Shown piece by piece: positions 1 to 8,773 of a DNA stretch of 64,000 bases. This DNA is from Candidatus Aalborgicola danicus. GTDB taxonomy: Bacteria; Pseudomonadota; Gammaproteobacteria; Burkholderiales; Burkholderiaceae_C. Where the stretch lies: positions 1 to 64,000 of the forward strand of contig JADJBC010000018.1 of assembly GCA_016703945.1 (NCBI GenBank), given 5' to 3'. The first letter of the stretch is position 1. The number at the start of each line of letters is the position of its first letter. A model generated the notes under the pieces. The model did not search any database. It worked only from the letters and a program-made list of their open reading frames with translations, and had not been told where the DNA came from. The translations under genes and the position numbers were made by a program.

Positions 1-527
1 TGTAATTGTTTTAGTTCTTGCACGGCAGCTACAAATGTCGCTATATCGTTCGCGATTGTGGGAGAAGTGAGTGAACAAACTGGAATAACATTAGCACTCT
101 TGCCCAAATCGTCAATTTCAATAAGCCACTTATCAAAATGAATGAATGTGATTTCACGTTTGATTTGGCCTCGATACGATGTGAACGAGCCACGAGAGCA
201 AAGCCAATATTCAATGCCGGACTGGACATATAGACCGGAGACTCTACGGTCATGTTCTATGGGAATATTTATCTCTACATCTGGCGATGGTGGCCCTTGC
301 TCTTTTGTGAAGCGGATAAGATGAGGGACTCGGGTATTCCATGATTTAGGGACACCAACTTGAATTTCACCTAGATGCGTCGTAATTGAGTAGGTGGGAT
401 AGATGACTCTATCTCCATTTGGGAAACCCCATTCCATATCCTCCAACTTTGATGCTACATCTTTCAAGCGCTCGCGAAAGCTTTTCACGGCTCGCGAATT
501 TTCTTCCTTTGTGTCTAATGCGCGCAT
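1..527 (-). CDS. Unknown protein, C-terminus beyond left edge
   Basis: An open frame runs leftward from an ATG at 525-527 and stays open to the window edge, giving at least 175 residues without a stop. The protein starts MRALDTKEENSRAV and is rich in charged and beta-type residues. I recognise no family. It is the gene nearest the Mrr-like nuclease on the same strand, about 420 bases downstream of it. The ORF is long for chance and has gene-like codon use, but its product and full length cannot be given because it is cut by the edge. Confidence 0.55.
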   Translation of the reverse strand, partial: MRALDTKEENSRAVKSFRERLKDVASKLEDMEWGFPNGDRVIYPTYSITTHLGEIQVGVPKSWNTRVPHLIRFTKEQGPPSPDVEINIPIEHDRRVSGLYVQSGIEYWLCSRGSFTSYRGQIKREITFIHFDKWLIEIDDLGKSANVIPVCSLTSPTIANDIATFVAAVQELKQL

Positions 528-947
528 AAATTCTCCCGACGTATAACTTAATGTAGCTGAGCGGCTATCCTAGCATTCCCCAGTTAGACGAAGGAATAAA
601 CTGACGGCCCACCCGCTGATGCCGAAGCCCCTCAAATCGGCAAGGACCGAGCCACCGAGGTTCGGCGCAAGTTCCGAATGAAGGTGCAGTCATCTCCATC
701 AATTATTACCCTGCTGCCTATCATGTCGAGATTTGGGGGGGGCGCCGACTTTGCGCCTCTCCATGGCTCATTTGATTTGAACGATAGCCAGTTGGACCAA
801 AGCAATCGAAAGTCCACTTGCGCTGCAATTCCGAAATCGCGCAATGGGCTGGACCCCGACATACGCTACGCTTCAAAGCAAACCTTCATCGTAGAAGTCA
901 CCGGCGCCGAGAGGCTTTTTTGTGCCGCGTCCATTTGGACTGCCGGG
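528..947. other. Intergenic stretch with one copy of a 22-bp direct repeat
   Basis: No convincing gene is visible; short frames on both strands look like chance. Bases 608-629 (cccacccgctgatgccgaag plus cc) are repeated exactly at 3423-3444 beside the IS66 fragment, with similar flanks. The segment therefore probably contains decayed insertion-sequence DNA. Confidence 0.5.
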
Positions 948-1859
948 TTAGGTTCTCTTTGCAATTAGCCAATCGACTAGGCCTGCGTGAATGACCAAAG
1001 ATGCAATCTTTGATGAGTCCCAAATGTGAACATTTGGCTGATTTATATTGATTTGACTTAGCAATCCGTTAATAGTGTGGAAAACCATGAACATTTCGCT
1101 GTATTGTTCGTAACCTTTAAATGCCTCATGGCATTTTCGTATTTCTTCTGGACTAGTCTGAGATTTGACCTGAACAAATGCTCTCTGGTTACTTACCGGT
1201 GCAATGACATCAAGGTCAATTTCCTTCTCTGTTCCACCAAGCACCGATACCCGCTGCCATCCGGCTTTTGCAAAAACTAACTCAACCAAGAGCTCAAAGT
1301 CTTTCCACCATAGCCCTTTTACCAAAACCTCAATATCCCGCTCAAGCGTTAGTAGTGATTGCTTTGCAGCCAATACATCCGGCTGCACTTGGCCCTCTAT
1401 TTTTCGGAGAACATATTCTGGCAACTTGACTCCACAGATTGTTCCTCTGTATCCCTGAACAGTGGTAACTCTTCCATCTATGTTTTCAACGGCCAACAGT
1501 GCTCCCGTCTTGCTTGTGCAACTCCACTTGCCTATTACTTTTCTTTCCCTTGTTCCGTCAGGCGGTTCTATTACATTTTTATGTGCGTGACACCAGTACA
1601 ACTTGCGTTTATAGAATGTAATCCACAAATCCGTTTCGGCCAGTTCGTAGAAATCGCGAATTTGGTTGAGGTCATTTGAAGCCGCCGTTTCACTTCCTTT
1701 TCGGGCAGCCAGCCAAAATGCTCTTACAGCATTCCAGTTTTTAGCAATGCACTCCGAGTGGAGACCGCTTTCGTATCCCAGGCGAATAGTGTTGTCGACT
1801 TCAATGCAGTTTTTCTCCCAACAACCCCCGTTGCCCAGCTTGATAAATCGAATTTCCAT
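948..1859 (-). CDS. Mrr-like restriction endonuclease domain protein
   Basis: A 303-residue protein. The C-terminal third has the pattern of the Mrr catalytic fold of type IV-like restriction enzymes: a helix around residues 186-200 (KDFELLVELVFAKAGW), a GG turn at 208-209, acidic residues D215/D217 and the Q-V-K motif at 230-232 that supplies the catalytic lysine. The first ~170 residues are unrecognised and may recognise DNA or modified bases. Established: Mrr-type nucleases cleave modified or foreign DNA. Inferred: this one has a defence role. The start codon lies only about 150 bases from the IS110 transposase start on the other strand, so the natural promoter may have been replaced by the insertion. 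Confidence 0.7.
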   Translation of the reverse strand: MEIRFIKLGNGGCWEKNCIEVDNTIRLGYESGLHSECIAKNWNAVRAFWLAARKGSETAASNDLNQIRDFYELAETDLWITFYKRKLYWCHAHKNVIEPPDGTRERKVIGKWSCTSKTGALLAVENIDGRVTTVQGYRGTICGVKLPEYVLRKIEGQVQPDVLAAKQSLLTLERDIEVLVKGLWWKDFELLVELVFAKAGWQRVSVLGGTEKEIDLDVIAPVSNQRAFVQVKSQTSPEEIRKCHEAFKGYEQYSEMFMVFHTINGLLSQININQPNVHIWDSSKIASLVIHAGLVDWLIAKRT

Positions 1860-2007
1860 GAGACCTCAAAAGAACCTAACGAATGAAAGGGACTTCCCCG
1901 TCCCAAGCGAGCCGCGTCCCATCAGGGTTGCGGTTTACGGCAACAGAGTGCCAAGATGGAGAGGCGAATCTTTTCATCAACTCACTTGTTTATTGGAAGG
2001 GGAAATC

Positions 2008-3023
2008 ATGACTATCGTAACCGTTGGAATTGACCTTGCAAAAAACGTCTTTGCCGTTCATGGTGTTGATGCCACAGGCAAGCCTGTGTTGCTCAAGCCC
2101 AGCGTGCCACGCGCCAAGTTGGCGGCACTTATTGCGTCTTTACCGCCTTGCCTTATTGGCATGGAAGCCTGCTCAGGCGCCCATCACTGGGCAAGACTGT
2201 TTGCCACCTTTGGTCACACCGTGCGCCTGATGGCGCCTAAGTTCGTCGCGCCGTACCGGCTTTCGGGCAAGCGTGGCAAGAACGATGCTGCTGATGCGTC
2301 AGCCATCTGCGAGGCGGTTACGCGCGCCAACATGCGCTTTGTTCCGATCAAAACACTGGACCAGCAAGGCCAACTCATGGTGCACCGTGCTCGTCAGGGA
2401 TTTGTAGAGCAACGTACCGCCACGATCAATCGCATCCGGGGTCTGCTTTCTGAATTCGGGGTGGTGTTGCCACTCAAGGCCGCTGTTGTGCGTCAACAGG
2501 CGCTACAACACCTGGAAGACCTGCCAGGTTGGGCCAATACCGTTGTGGGTGACTTACTTAGCGAGGTGAGCCACTTTGATGAGCGCATTGCCCAATACGA
2601 CCACCACATTGCAACGCTGGCCAAAGCGGATCCCGCAGCACGCCAACTCATGCAATTGCCCGGCGTTGGGCCGACTACGGCTACAGCACTGGTCAGTACG
2701 ATTGGCCATGGACATGACTTCTCCAATGGTCGCCAGCTCAGCGCCTGGCTGGGCTTGGTGCCCGGGCAGTACAGCTCGGGTGGTAAGCAGCGCCTGGGGC
2801 ACATCACCAAAGCGGAGACTCCTACTTGCGCTCTCTGCTGGTGCTGGGCGCAAGGGCGGTACTGGTTGCAGCAAAAAACAAGACTGACCCGATCAGCCGC
2901 TGGGCAACCAGCCTGGCCGAGCGGCGGGGTTACTGGCGCGCCATTGTGGCGATTGCGGCCAAAAACGCTCGCATGTGCTGGGCAGTACTGCACAGGGGAG
3001 ATGCGTTCAAACTTCCCGTGTGA
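2008..3023 (+). pseudogene. IS110-family (IS1111-like) transposase, frameshifted
   Basis: Translation from the ATG at 2008 gives the IS110 N-terminal DEDD nuclease domain (VGIDLAKNVFAVHG; GKRGKNDAADA) and the C-terminal Transposase_20 domain (LPGVGPTTATALVSTIGH; ARQLSAWLGLVPGQ-like). A GGGGAAATC Shine-Dalgarno-like stretch lies just upstream. Near 2812-2825 the frame breaks; the expected ending (LRSLLVLGARAVLVAA... to the TGA at 3021-3023) continues in the -1 frame, as if one base were missing. The full product would be about 340 residues, normal for the family. Either a dead transposase or a sequencing error. Flanks share a short repeat (TAACGAATGA at 1877 and 3147). Confidence 0.85.
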
Positions 3024-3481
3024 TTCTGATCTGAGAAAAAGGAGTTTCGTTTCCACCACCGCGTGACGCTAGCGTTGATGTGCAAAGGTTGGACCTGCGT
3101 GGGGAGTGACTGACTACATTACGGAGACACCTTTGGTGTGCTCGGCTAACGAATGAGTCCCCCACGCGCGTCTTTCATCAGGGTCCGCAAGTTTTGCGCT
3201 TGCATCAATGACCGTTTGTAGTTTCGCTGTCCGTACCTCTTGCCGTTTGAGCACCGCAGCCAATCGCTCAAGGTGGAATCAGGTTGATAGTTCCGGTGTC
3301 AATCGCTTGTGCGATTTAACCCCGGTGGAAATTTGTTTGACAAAAGTGGGGAAGCCCTTGTAGAAATGTAGCCGAGGGACTATCGTAGCAGTCCCAACAT
3401 AGTCGACGAAACAAACCAGAAGCCCACCCGCTGATGCCGAAGCCACTCAAGCGGAAAGGGCCTTTCCGCTTGGCTTTGTTG
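3024..3481. other. Non-coding tail of IS110 region
   Basis: No gene is seen. It holds TAACGAATGA at 3147-3156 (also at 1877-1886 upstream of the transposase), followed on both sides by a GTC...ATCAGGGT block. It also holds the second copy of the 22-bp repeat at 3423-3444 and a GC-rich inverted repeat (aagcggaaagg / cctttccgctt) at 3449-3474. Confidence 0.45.
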
Positions 3482-3805
3482 TCACTCTACCTCAATGGTC
3501 CCCTCATTACGTGCAGGTCTGCCGGGCTCAGGCTCAGGTGCCGGTACCGATAGAAACGATTCTGGGGGATCAACGGACACCGGCAGCAGCACTGGCCGAG
3601 GGGCCACCCGCGCAGAATGTTGACGCTGAAGTTTTGCCCGCCGCCACTTGAAGACCAAATTGGCATTGACGCCATGTTCCAGGGCTACGGCAGCCATCGA
3701 TGCGCCGGGCTGTTCTGTCAGTTCCAGCAGCTTGCGTTTGAAGGCGGCACTGTGCCTGCGCTTTGTGTTGATGACAGGGGAATTCGACTCTTGCATGGTG
3801 TGCAC
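3482..3805 (-). pseudogene. IS66-family accessory protein TnpA, 3'-truncated
   Basis: A 107-residue ORF starting MHTMQESNSPVINTKRRHS. It has the helix-turn-helix of IS66 TnpA/OrfA (residues ~18-60, with AAFKRKLLEL and GVNANLVFKWRR). Family members continue past the final GTIEVE with a short beta-rich tail, so the gene is cut off at 3482. Neither tnpB nor the large tnpC transposase follows, so this is a relic of an IS66 element. Confidence 0.8.
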
Positions 3806-4040
3806 TCTGGCCAGTTAAGTGCACACCTCCAATGGAGTGCATCTGCTGCCCATACTGCCCGCCACCTCAGGTCTCAGCAAGAACGGTATTCGCCGGACTC
3901 TTACGAAGAACATGCCCGAAAGTCCGCTGCAAAAGCCAAAACCAACAGCCTCCGCTAGACACCCTCCTGACGATTCGGCTTTGCCTTAATGCCGTTCCGC
4001 GGGCACCTCGCCTAGCAGGGGGAATGCGCGGATTTAGTGT
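3806..4040. other. Intergenic, nothing recognised
   Basis: About 235 bases between the IS66 relic and the M15-like gene. No gene, tRNA or clear terminator is seen; it probably contains the left flank of the IS66 relic. Confidence 0.35.
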
Positions 4041-5126
4041 TCAGTTGAACAGCGCAGACAGTTGGAGGTCTCCACCACCTTGCTGTCGCTCGAACTCCCA
4101 AAGCTTTTCTACGGGCACCGCGACCTGCTGCAGGCCGCTGCCCGATGCGCCATGGCGGCGCAGAGCAAGACCAGAAGGGGCTCCGGACTGCCAGACCAGA
4201 ACATAAAGGGGTTCGCCGTGCTTGTCGTAATCAATGCGCACCTTTCCTGCAAACAGACTGGCCGCGCCATTCACGCCGCTTATCGCACTTTCCAGGCTGC
4301 CGTGGCTGTTAACCTTGCGCCATCGCGTCTTGCTGTGGACCGCGCGGTAGTAGATGGTCGCCTTTTCCTCTGCGATGGACGGGTTGTGGGCTGTTTTGGC
4401 CGCGGCCTGCGGTTTGGGCTCGCTCGCCGGCATGGCAGAGCCCGGCGCCACCGAAGCGACTTCAGCCGGCGCTGCGCCGCTGCCACCCGTACCGGACGGG
4501 CCTGCCTGCAGGGCCGGGAACCCGGGGTAGCGGGCTGCATGCATGCCCACAGCGCCCGCAGTTCCGGGCCGGATCAGACAACCTTTGGGAGGCGCATAGC
4601 TGTCGACCCGCCGCACCGGCTCTTCGTGCCAGTTGATGTTAAAGGCCGCGAGCCGGGGAAAGAAGTACAACGTGCTGTAAGGCAGGTGATCGTGGATCCA
4701 CCAGGCCATGTCCGTCCAGTTGCCGCCGCGCGCCATGTGATCAATAAGCCAAGGCAGCACTATGCAAGCGGTGGCACCGCGCTTGCCCCGCGCATCCGGA
4801 TAGTCCCAGATGTGACCAGCATGGTTGGCCGCATTGGACGCGCAATTCAAATCGTTCGCATTGCCGAATTCATTGACAGCCGGCGCGCGGTAGCCCGATC
4901 GGATGTGAACCCGGCCAAAGGTGGCCTGCAGGGGTTCAAGTAGCCGTTCACATAACTGGGAGCCGGCGTAAACGGCCTGCTCGGGGTAATCGGGGATATT
5001 GCGCAGGCCGTGCCATGCCGCGATCTCGCTTTGAAGAAAATCGCGCATGAAGAAATTGGTAGACAAACGGACGCGACCGAGGTCTTCGAGTTTGGTGTAG
5101 CTGGTGATGTGGTTCATATTGCTCAC
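4041..5126 (-). CDS. Peptidase M15-like (D-Ala-D-Ala carboxypeptidase fold) protein
   Basis: A 361-residue protein read from GTG 5126 (an ATG three codons on is an alternative). Residues ~20-175 resemble the M15 zinc peptidase fold: LLEPLQATFGRVHIRSGYRA is typical, NHAGHIWD can supply a zinc His and Asp, and INWHEEP supplies the last His. An Ala/Pro-rich linker (~210-250) follows, then a ~100-residue C-terminal domain of unknown type (YYRAVHSKTRWRKVN). No signal peptide is visible, so a cytoplasmic or phage-like role is possible. The GTG overlaps the TGA of a 49-residue ORF upstream, suggesting translational coupling. Family assignment is by motif only. Confidence 0.6.
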   Translation of the reverse strand: MSNMNHITSYTKLEDLGRVRLSTNFFMRDFLQSEIAAWHGLRNIPDYPEQAVYAGSQLCERLLEPLQATFGRVHIRSGYRAPAVNEFGNANDLNCASNAANHAGHIWDYPDARGKRGATACIVLPWLIDHMARGGNWTDMAWWIHDHLPYSTLYFFPRLAAFNINWHEEPVRRVDSYAPPKGCLIRPGTAGAVGMHAARYPGFPALQAGPSGTGGSGAAPAEVASVAPGSAMPASEPKPQAAAKTAHNPSIAEEKATIYYRAVHSKTRWRKVNSHGSLESAISGVNGAASLFAGKVRIDYDKHGEPLYVLVWQSGAPSGLALRRHGASGSGLQQVAVPVEKLWEFERQQGGGDLQLSALFN

Positions 5127-5272
5127 TTGATGTACAGGGTTTCAGCGCACGCAGTCTTGTATCGCGCCAGCTTCTCCGACAGGCTTTTGTGCTGGTTTTT
5201 GAGCCGCACGATCTCCTCATGCGCCTGCTGCCTCGTGTTGAATCCAATTGCCCTACTCGAAATCTCTGACAA
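5123..5272 (-). CDS. Possible 49-residue coiled-coil protein coupled to the M15-like gene
   Basis: A short frame from TTG 5270-5272 to TGA 5123-5125 encodes a highly charged helical peptide (HEEIVRLKNQHKSLSEKLA). It overlaps the 3' end of the macro-like gene by 20 bases, and its stop overlaps the GTG of the M15-like gene. The heptad pattern and the coupling argue for a real gene; the TTG start and small size argue against. Confidence 0.3.
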   Translation of the reverse strand: MSEISSRAIGFNTRQQAHEEIVRLKNQHKSLSEKLARYKTACAETLYIK

Positions 5273-6266
5273 TTTGTTCCAACGCCTCTGTTGGTGGTCC
5301 GTAGCTCACAAGCCTCACATCCAGCGCAGTACCACGCACCATTTGGAGCGCCTCTCGGATGGCATAGTGAATCCAACCATCATCGTTTCCGAAAGCGCCA
5401 CCGCCTAGCCGGGTAAGGAAGACAACGTTGGAAGCTCCCCGCTCTGCGTTCAACACAGCCGCACACATGGTGGCTTCATACGCTGCCTGCAAAAGCAAGG
5501 TAGCAAACGACTTCCATTGTCTTTGCGGGATAGAGCTGTAAGCGACCGGAAGTGCGGAACAAAAGGCCTGTGAAACGAGCTGCCTTTTCGGCTCGTCCGA
5601 GTCGGTGACCTCCACGTCTGTATGCACCCCAATGCGCAATTTGCCACCCAGGACTTTGAGCTGTTCCTTACTTAGCGATTCCAGATGCCTAGAGATCGCT
5701 TTAAGCCCATCGGGAGCGCACAAGGCGTATCCGTTTTGCATCCTCCACAGGGACTCAACCGGTAAGCCAAGGGCCTGTCCCAGCGCACTCCCTACATCCG
5801 CAAGTCCGTCGAACTGCAGGTCTTTTGTCTGTCCCTCGTAACCATCGACTTTTGCAAAGTAGTTTCTATAGATGGTGGCGGCGCCGGCAGCTACGGCACA
5901 CGCGGGGCCTTGGGTTTGGTCTCGTTCATATCGGGAGACGCCCTGCTCTGGCGTTACCGTGGGAGAAATCATTTCCAGCAAATTGAACTGAGACGCCACT
6001 TGAAACAGCGCGCCGAAGTTCTCCGGTCGTCGGTGGATCTTTCGCACATCCCCGCGTACCAGGCTTACCTTCAATCGCCCGGGGAGCCCACTGCCTGCGC
6101 ATACCCTATCGCGCAAGGTCTGAAGCGACACGAGTTCGAGTGTCCCGATTCCATAGCTCCGCCCGGTTACCTTGGAGCGCAGTTTGGCCCCCTCAACTTC
6201 CAGCTTGCTTCGCGTGTCGTTGTACTCAGTTTCCCGAAATCCAGTCAGACGTTCAAACCAATCCAC
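5253..6266 (-). CDS. Conserved macro-like domain protein
   Basis: A 337-residue protein. The middle and C-terminal parts contain patterns I associate with a macro-domain-like family: NFGALFQVASQFNLLEM, a GPACAVAAGAATIYRNYF stretch and, near the end, VVFLTRLGGGAFGN followed by a helix. This last stretch matches the macro-domain GGGxFG loop that binds ADP-ribose. Known for macro domains: binding or removal of ADP-ribose. Inferred here: processing of an ADP-ribose-like nucleotide or modified protein. It lies 14 bases downstream of the phosphatase gene on the same strand, so the two are probably one operon. No catalytic site can be assigned with confidence. Confidence 0.55.
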   Translation of the reverse strand: MDWFERLTGFRETEYNDTRSKLEVEGAKLRSKVTGRSYGIGTLELVSLQTLRDRVCAGSGLPGRLKVSLVRGDVRKIHRRPENFGALFQVASQFNLLEMISPTVTPEQGVSRYERDQTQGPACAVAAGAATIYRNYFAKVDGYEGQTKDLQFDGLADVGSALGQALGLPVESLWRMQNGYALCAPDGLKAISRHLESLSKEQLKVLGGKLRIGVHTDVEVTDSDEPKRQLVSQAFCSALPVAYSSIPQRQWKSFATLLLQAAYEATMCAAVLNAERGASNVVFLTRLGGGAFGNDDGWIHYAIREALQMVRGTALDVRLVSYGPPTEALEQIVRDFE

Positions 6267-6280
6267 TGCAATACTCCCGT

Positions 6281-6907
6281 TTAACCATTCTGTGGGGCCA
6301 GCAAATTGAGAACAAACTGCATTTGTTCAGGTGTCTCGATCGCGCCGGACCGCGCACGCAGCACCAGCTTGACCGCCTCCACTGGCTGAACATCAAACTC
6401 CACCAATAGACGAGCGGCCACTGTCCCGGCGCGTCCGAGTCCACCTCGACAATGCACCAGCACCTTCCCGCCCCTTCGAAGAATGCCCCGCAACTGGGGT
6501 CCGCAAGTCACCCACCGCTCCTCAAACCGCACATCGGGTGGCGTCACGTCTTTGATTGGGAGGTGATGCCACGAAATACCACGCGCAAGGGCTTGTTCTC
6601 CCAACTGAGTTACCCCCAACATTTGGAACTCATGGTCCTCGATCAGGGTCACGACTGCGTCCGCACGCCACTCGGCAATGATGTTCAGGTCTGCCTCAAG
6701 ATCCCGTTCCCAACGGTATCCGCCATAACTCTCACCACGCTTTCCCGGGCAAAACGTGATGCCAATCAATCCTTCAACAGCGTCAACCCGTAATTCGTCG
6801 ATTCGAAGTGGATGCGTCTGGCTTGTCCGGCGCTTACGCCGTACGATGTCACTGAAGCTCCTCGCTGTCCGAATTGGGATGTGTTCTCTATTGCCAGGCC
6901 CGTTCAT
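6281..6907 (-). CDS. Dual-specificity protein phosphatase (CDKN3-like)
   Basis: A 208-residue protein with the Cys-dependent phosphatase signature VHCRGGLGRAG: C153 nucleophile and R159 in the P-loop. The general acid is probably D120 or D125 in IKDVTPPD. The segment ITFCPGKRGESYGGYRWERD followed by DL and a VVTLIEDHEF strand-loop matches bacterial phosphatases of the cyclin-dependent-kinase-inhibitor-3 type. These are often found beside ADP-ribose-metabolising genes, as here (macro-like gene 14 bases downstream). The first ~35 residues are basic and may be extra if translation starts later. Confidence 0.8.
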   Translation of the reverse strand: MNGPGNREHIPIRTARSFSDIVRRKRRTSQTHPLRIDELRVDAVEGLIGITFCPGKRGESYGGYRWERDLEADLNIIAEWRADAVVTLIEDHEFQMLGVTQLGEQALARGISWHHLPIKDVTPPDVRFEERWVTCGPQLRGILRRGGKVLVHCRGGLGRAGTVAARLLVEFDVQPVEAVKLVLRARSGAIETPEQMQFVLNLLAPQNG

Positions 6908-7517
6908 TTCAGTTCACTTCCAACTGGATGCCGATAGGGGTGCCTGCGATTGCAAAACCTTTGATTCGATCCTAAAGCCTGCAAATCGCAGACCGCGCAT
7001 CAGTTACGTTCGAGGCCTTTCTGGGGAACATTAGCACGATTCATGCTCCCACTAGCAATGGCGCACCGCAACATAGCTTTACTTTGCAGCATGAAGTTGT
7101 AAACGAAGCAAAGATCTCAAGTTTGGCAGCGCTGAACTCGTTGCCGATTTTCCTCAAGATCGGTCGTAAAGTTAGGTTGGGCAGCAAGAAAGCGGGCGGC
7201 ATCCATCGCAAAGATAAGAGGTCTCGAAGACCATATGCTGTCCGAGCGGAGGTGACGAATTCTCCTGTGAGGCTGACTGGAGGCCGCACATCCGCGCTTT
7301 GCTCATTTTCAGATCCAGACCACTGGATGAATTTGAGGACAAATTGCCTTCTGTAAGCTCAACCCATGAGCCTTCGATTTGCGACCATCGGTATCGATCT
7401 CGCGGATCGGTACCTCGCTTCATCCTTGCCAGCGCATTTGGTAGTGTTTGCCCGCAAGAGATTTTGGAAATGAACTGAGCGCGGAGAAGACGCAACGCTA
7501 CACAGAGGAGGACGCAG
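6908..7517. other. Intergenic region between divergent operons
   Basis: About 600 bases separate the phosphatase start (minus strand) from the kinase-like start (plus strand). No credible gene is visible; the frames present have poor composition. It must carry promoters for both directions, but I cannot single out a strong sigma70 pair. Confidence 0.4.
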
Positions 7518-8048
7518 TTGACCGAAGAGCGCTACATAAAAGTCGACCTGAACGCGGAAGTTGAGAGCTACTTCGATGTGACATCGGAGAGCAAAGGCAA
7601 GAAGCCTGTCCTGGAAATCGTAATGGGCTGCCCCGCAGTTGGGAAAACCACACTTCGCAAACAGAAGTTTTCAAAAGGCTACGTACTTGTCGACGCGGCA
7701 GATGTCTTCATTCGACTCAGCAAGGGGCAGTCTCTGGACTTTCCGGACGATTTGTAGGAACCCATGGAAATCGTCGGCGCGATGATTGCCCATCGTGCTG
7801 TGGCTGAGCGCCGCCATATCGTGACCGAGCTGATCGGTGCAGACTACGAGGCCACAGTACATCTGATCGAGGCGATGCGCTCTATTGGCTATGAGATTTC
7901 AGTGAACGGGGTCAACTGCGATGTTGAGGAGGCCCAACGTCGCAATCTGGAACGGGGAAACGACAACATTTCCTGTTACTTTGCAGAAGAGTACCAAAGA
8001 CGGTGGCTGATAGAGGCGGCTGGTTCAGAGCAAACTTCATCGGCCTGA
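7518..8048 (+). pseudogene. Zeta-toxin-like P-loop kinase, split by an in-frame TAG
   Basis: Reading from TTG 7518, residues ~35-46 form a Walker A motif (VMGCPAVGKTTL), followed by YVLVDAADVF, the typical second strand of zeta-like kinases. A TAG at 7755-7757 ends the frame after DFPDDL, but the same frame reopens at once (EPMEIVGAMIAHRAV) and continues for about 97 codons with matching zeta-like elements (TELIGADYEAT; GVNCDVEEAQRRNLERG). Joined, the product would be ~176 residues. So a single nonsense codon splits one gene; an internal ATG at 7764 could restart the C-terminal half. The natural codon at 7755 is unknown. Function: probable phosphorylation of a small molecule or RNA end. Confidence 0.65.
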
Positions 8049-8127
8049 CGGTTCATGCGCGCACCCATTGAGAAATCTCTGAATTTCAAGATCACAATGG
8101 TGCCATCCGAAGATACGGGGAGGCTGC

Positions 8128-8589
8128 ATGGGAGTAGAGATTGAGCGAAAGTTTCTGGTCAAAGGGAGCGACTGGAGAACTAAGGCAGGAACAACAATAG
8201 GGCAGGGTTATCTGAACCGCGACAAGAATCGAACCGTCAGGGTTCGCATCGCTGGTGAAGAGGCATTCCTCACCATCAAAGGACCTTCGGTCGGTCCCAG
8301 TCGATTGGAGTTCGAGTATGCAATTCCAACGCCGGACGCCATGGCGCTTTTGCAACTTTGCGAAGGCACCCCTATCTCCAAGACGCGTCATGTGGTCATA
8401 TTTGGCGGCATGAAGTGGGAAATCGACGAGTTCCATGGAGCCAACGACGGGCTCGTCGTCGCCGAAATTGAACTGGATTCTGAAGACCAGCAATTTTCAC
8501 GGCCGGATTGGGTCGATCGCGAAGTAACAGACGACCCAAAATTCTTCAATTCCAATCTCATCGAGCACCCGTTCTCGACATGGCGTTAG
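8128..8589 (+). CDS. CYTH domain protein (triphosphate tunnel metalloenzyme)
   Basis: A 153-residue protein opening with the CYTH signature E4-I-E-R-K-F-L10. Alternating basic and acidic strands follow (TVRVRIAGEEAFLTIKG; WEIDEFHGANDGLVVAEIEL) and build the eight-stranded tunnel that binds triphosphate and metal. Members hydrolyse inorganic triphosphate or act as class IV adenylate cyclases; this short form resembles bacterial triphosphatases. It lies 80 bases downstream of the broken P-loop kinase on the same strand. A kinase next to a tunnel phosphatase suggests paired nucleotide or RNA-end chemistry, which is inference. Confidence 0.85.
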   Translation: MGVEIERKFLVKGSDWRTKAGTTIGQGYLNRDKNRTVRVRIAGEEAFLTIKGPSVGPSRLEFEYAIPTPDAMALLQLCEGTPISKTRHVVIFGGMKWEIDEFHGANDGLVVAEIELDSEDQQFSRPDWVDREVTDDPKFFNSNLIEHPFSTWR

Positions 8590-8773
8590 CCACTAAGCGT
8601 GCAGCCGAGCGGCCCCATTGCTTTTCGAGCAGCCTTCGGGCACTGCGGCCAGATGCAACCTTCATGGCGATCGCTCCACCTGTAGCTCAATAGGTGAGCC
8701 TGCCCGGTGAGACACTGCGCCCTGCCCTATAGAAAACCTATTTGTGTTCCAACTCCCGGAACCGAGCCGTCAC

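Noticed and set aside
632..968. Overlapping 76- and 96-residue frames
   Set aside because: No ribosome sites, no motifs, and mutual overlap on opposite strands.
2493..3059. 188-residue minus-strand frame opposite the IS110 transposase
   Set aside because: Transposase homology on the plus strand explains the sequence; the antisense frame has no family features.
4062..4943. 293-residue plus-strand frame opposite the M15-like gene
   Set aside because: Arg/Ala-rich shadow of a GC-rich gene with no motif, while the minus-strand frame has M15-type motifs.
7172..7495. 107-residue minus-strand frame in the divergent region
   Set aside because: Low-complexity Ser/Cys-rich composition, and no ribosome site.
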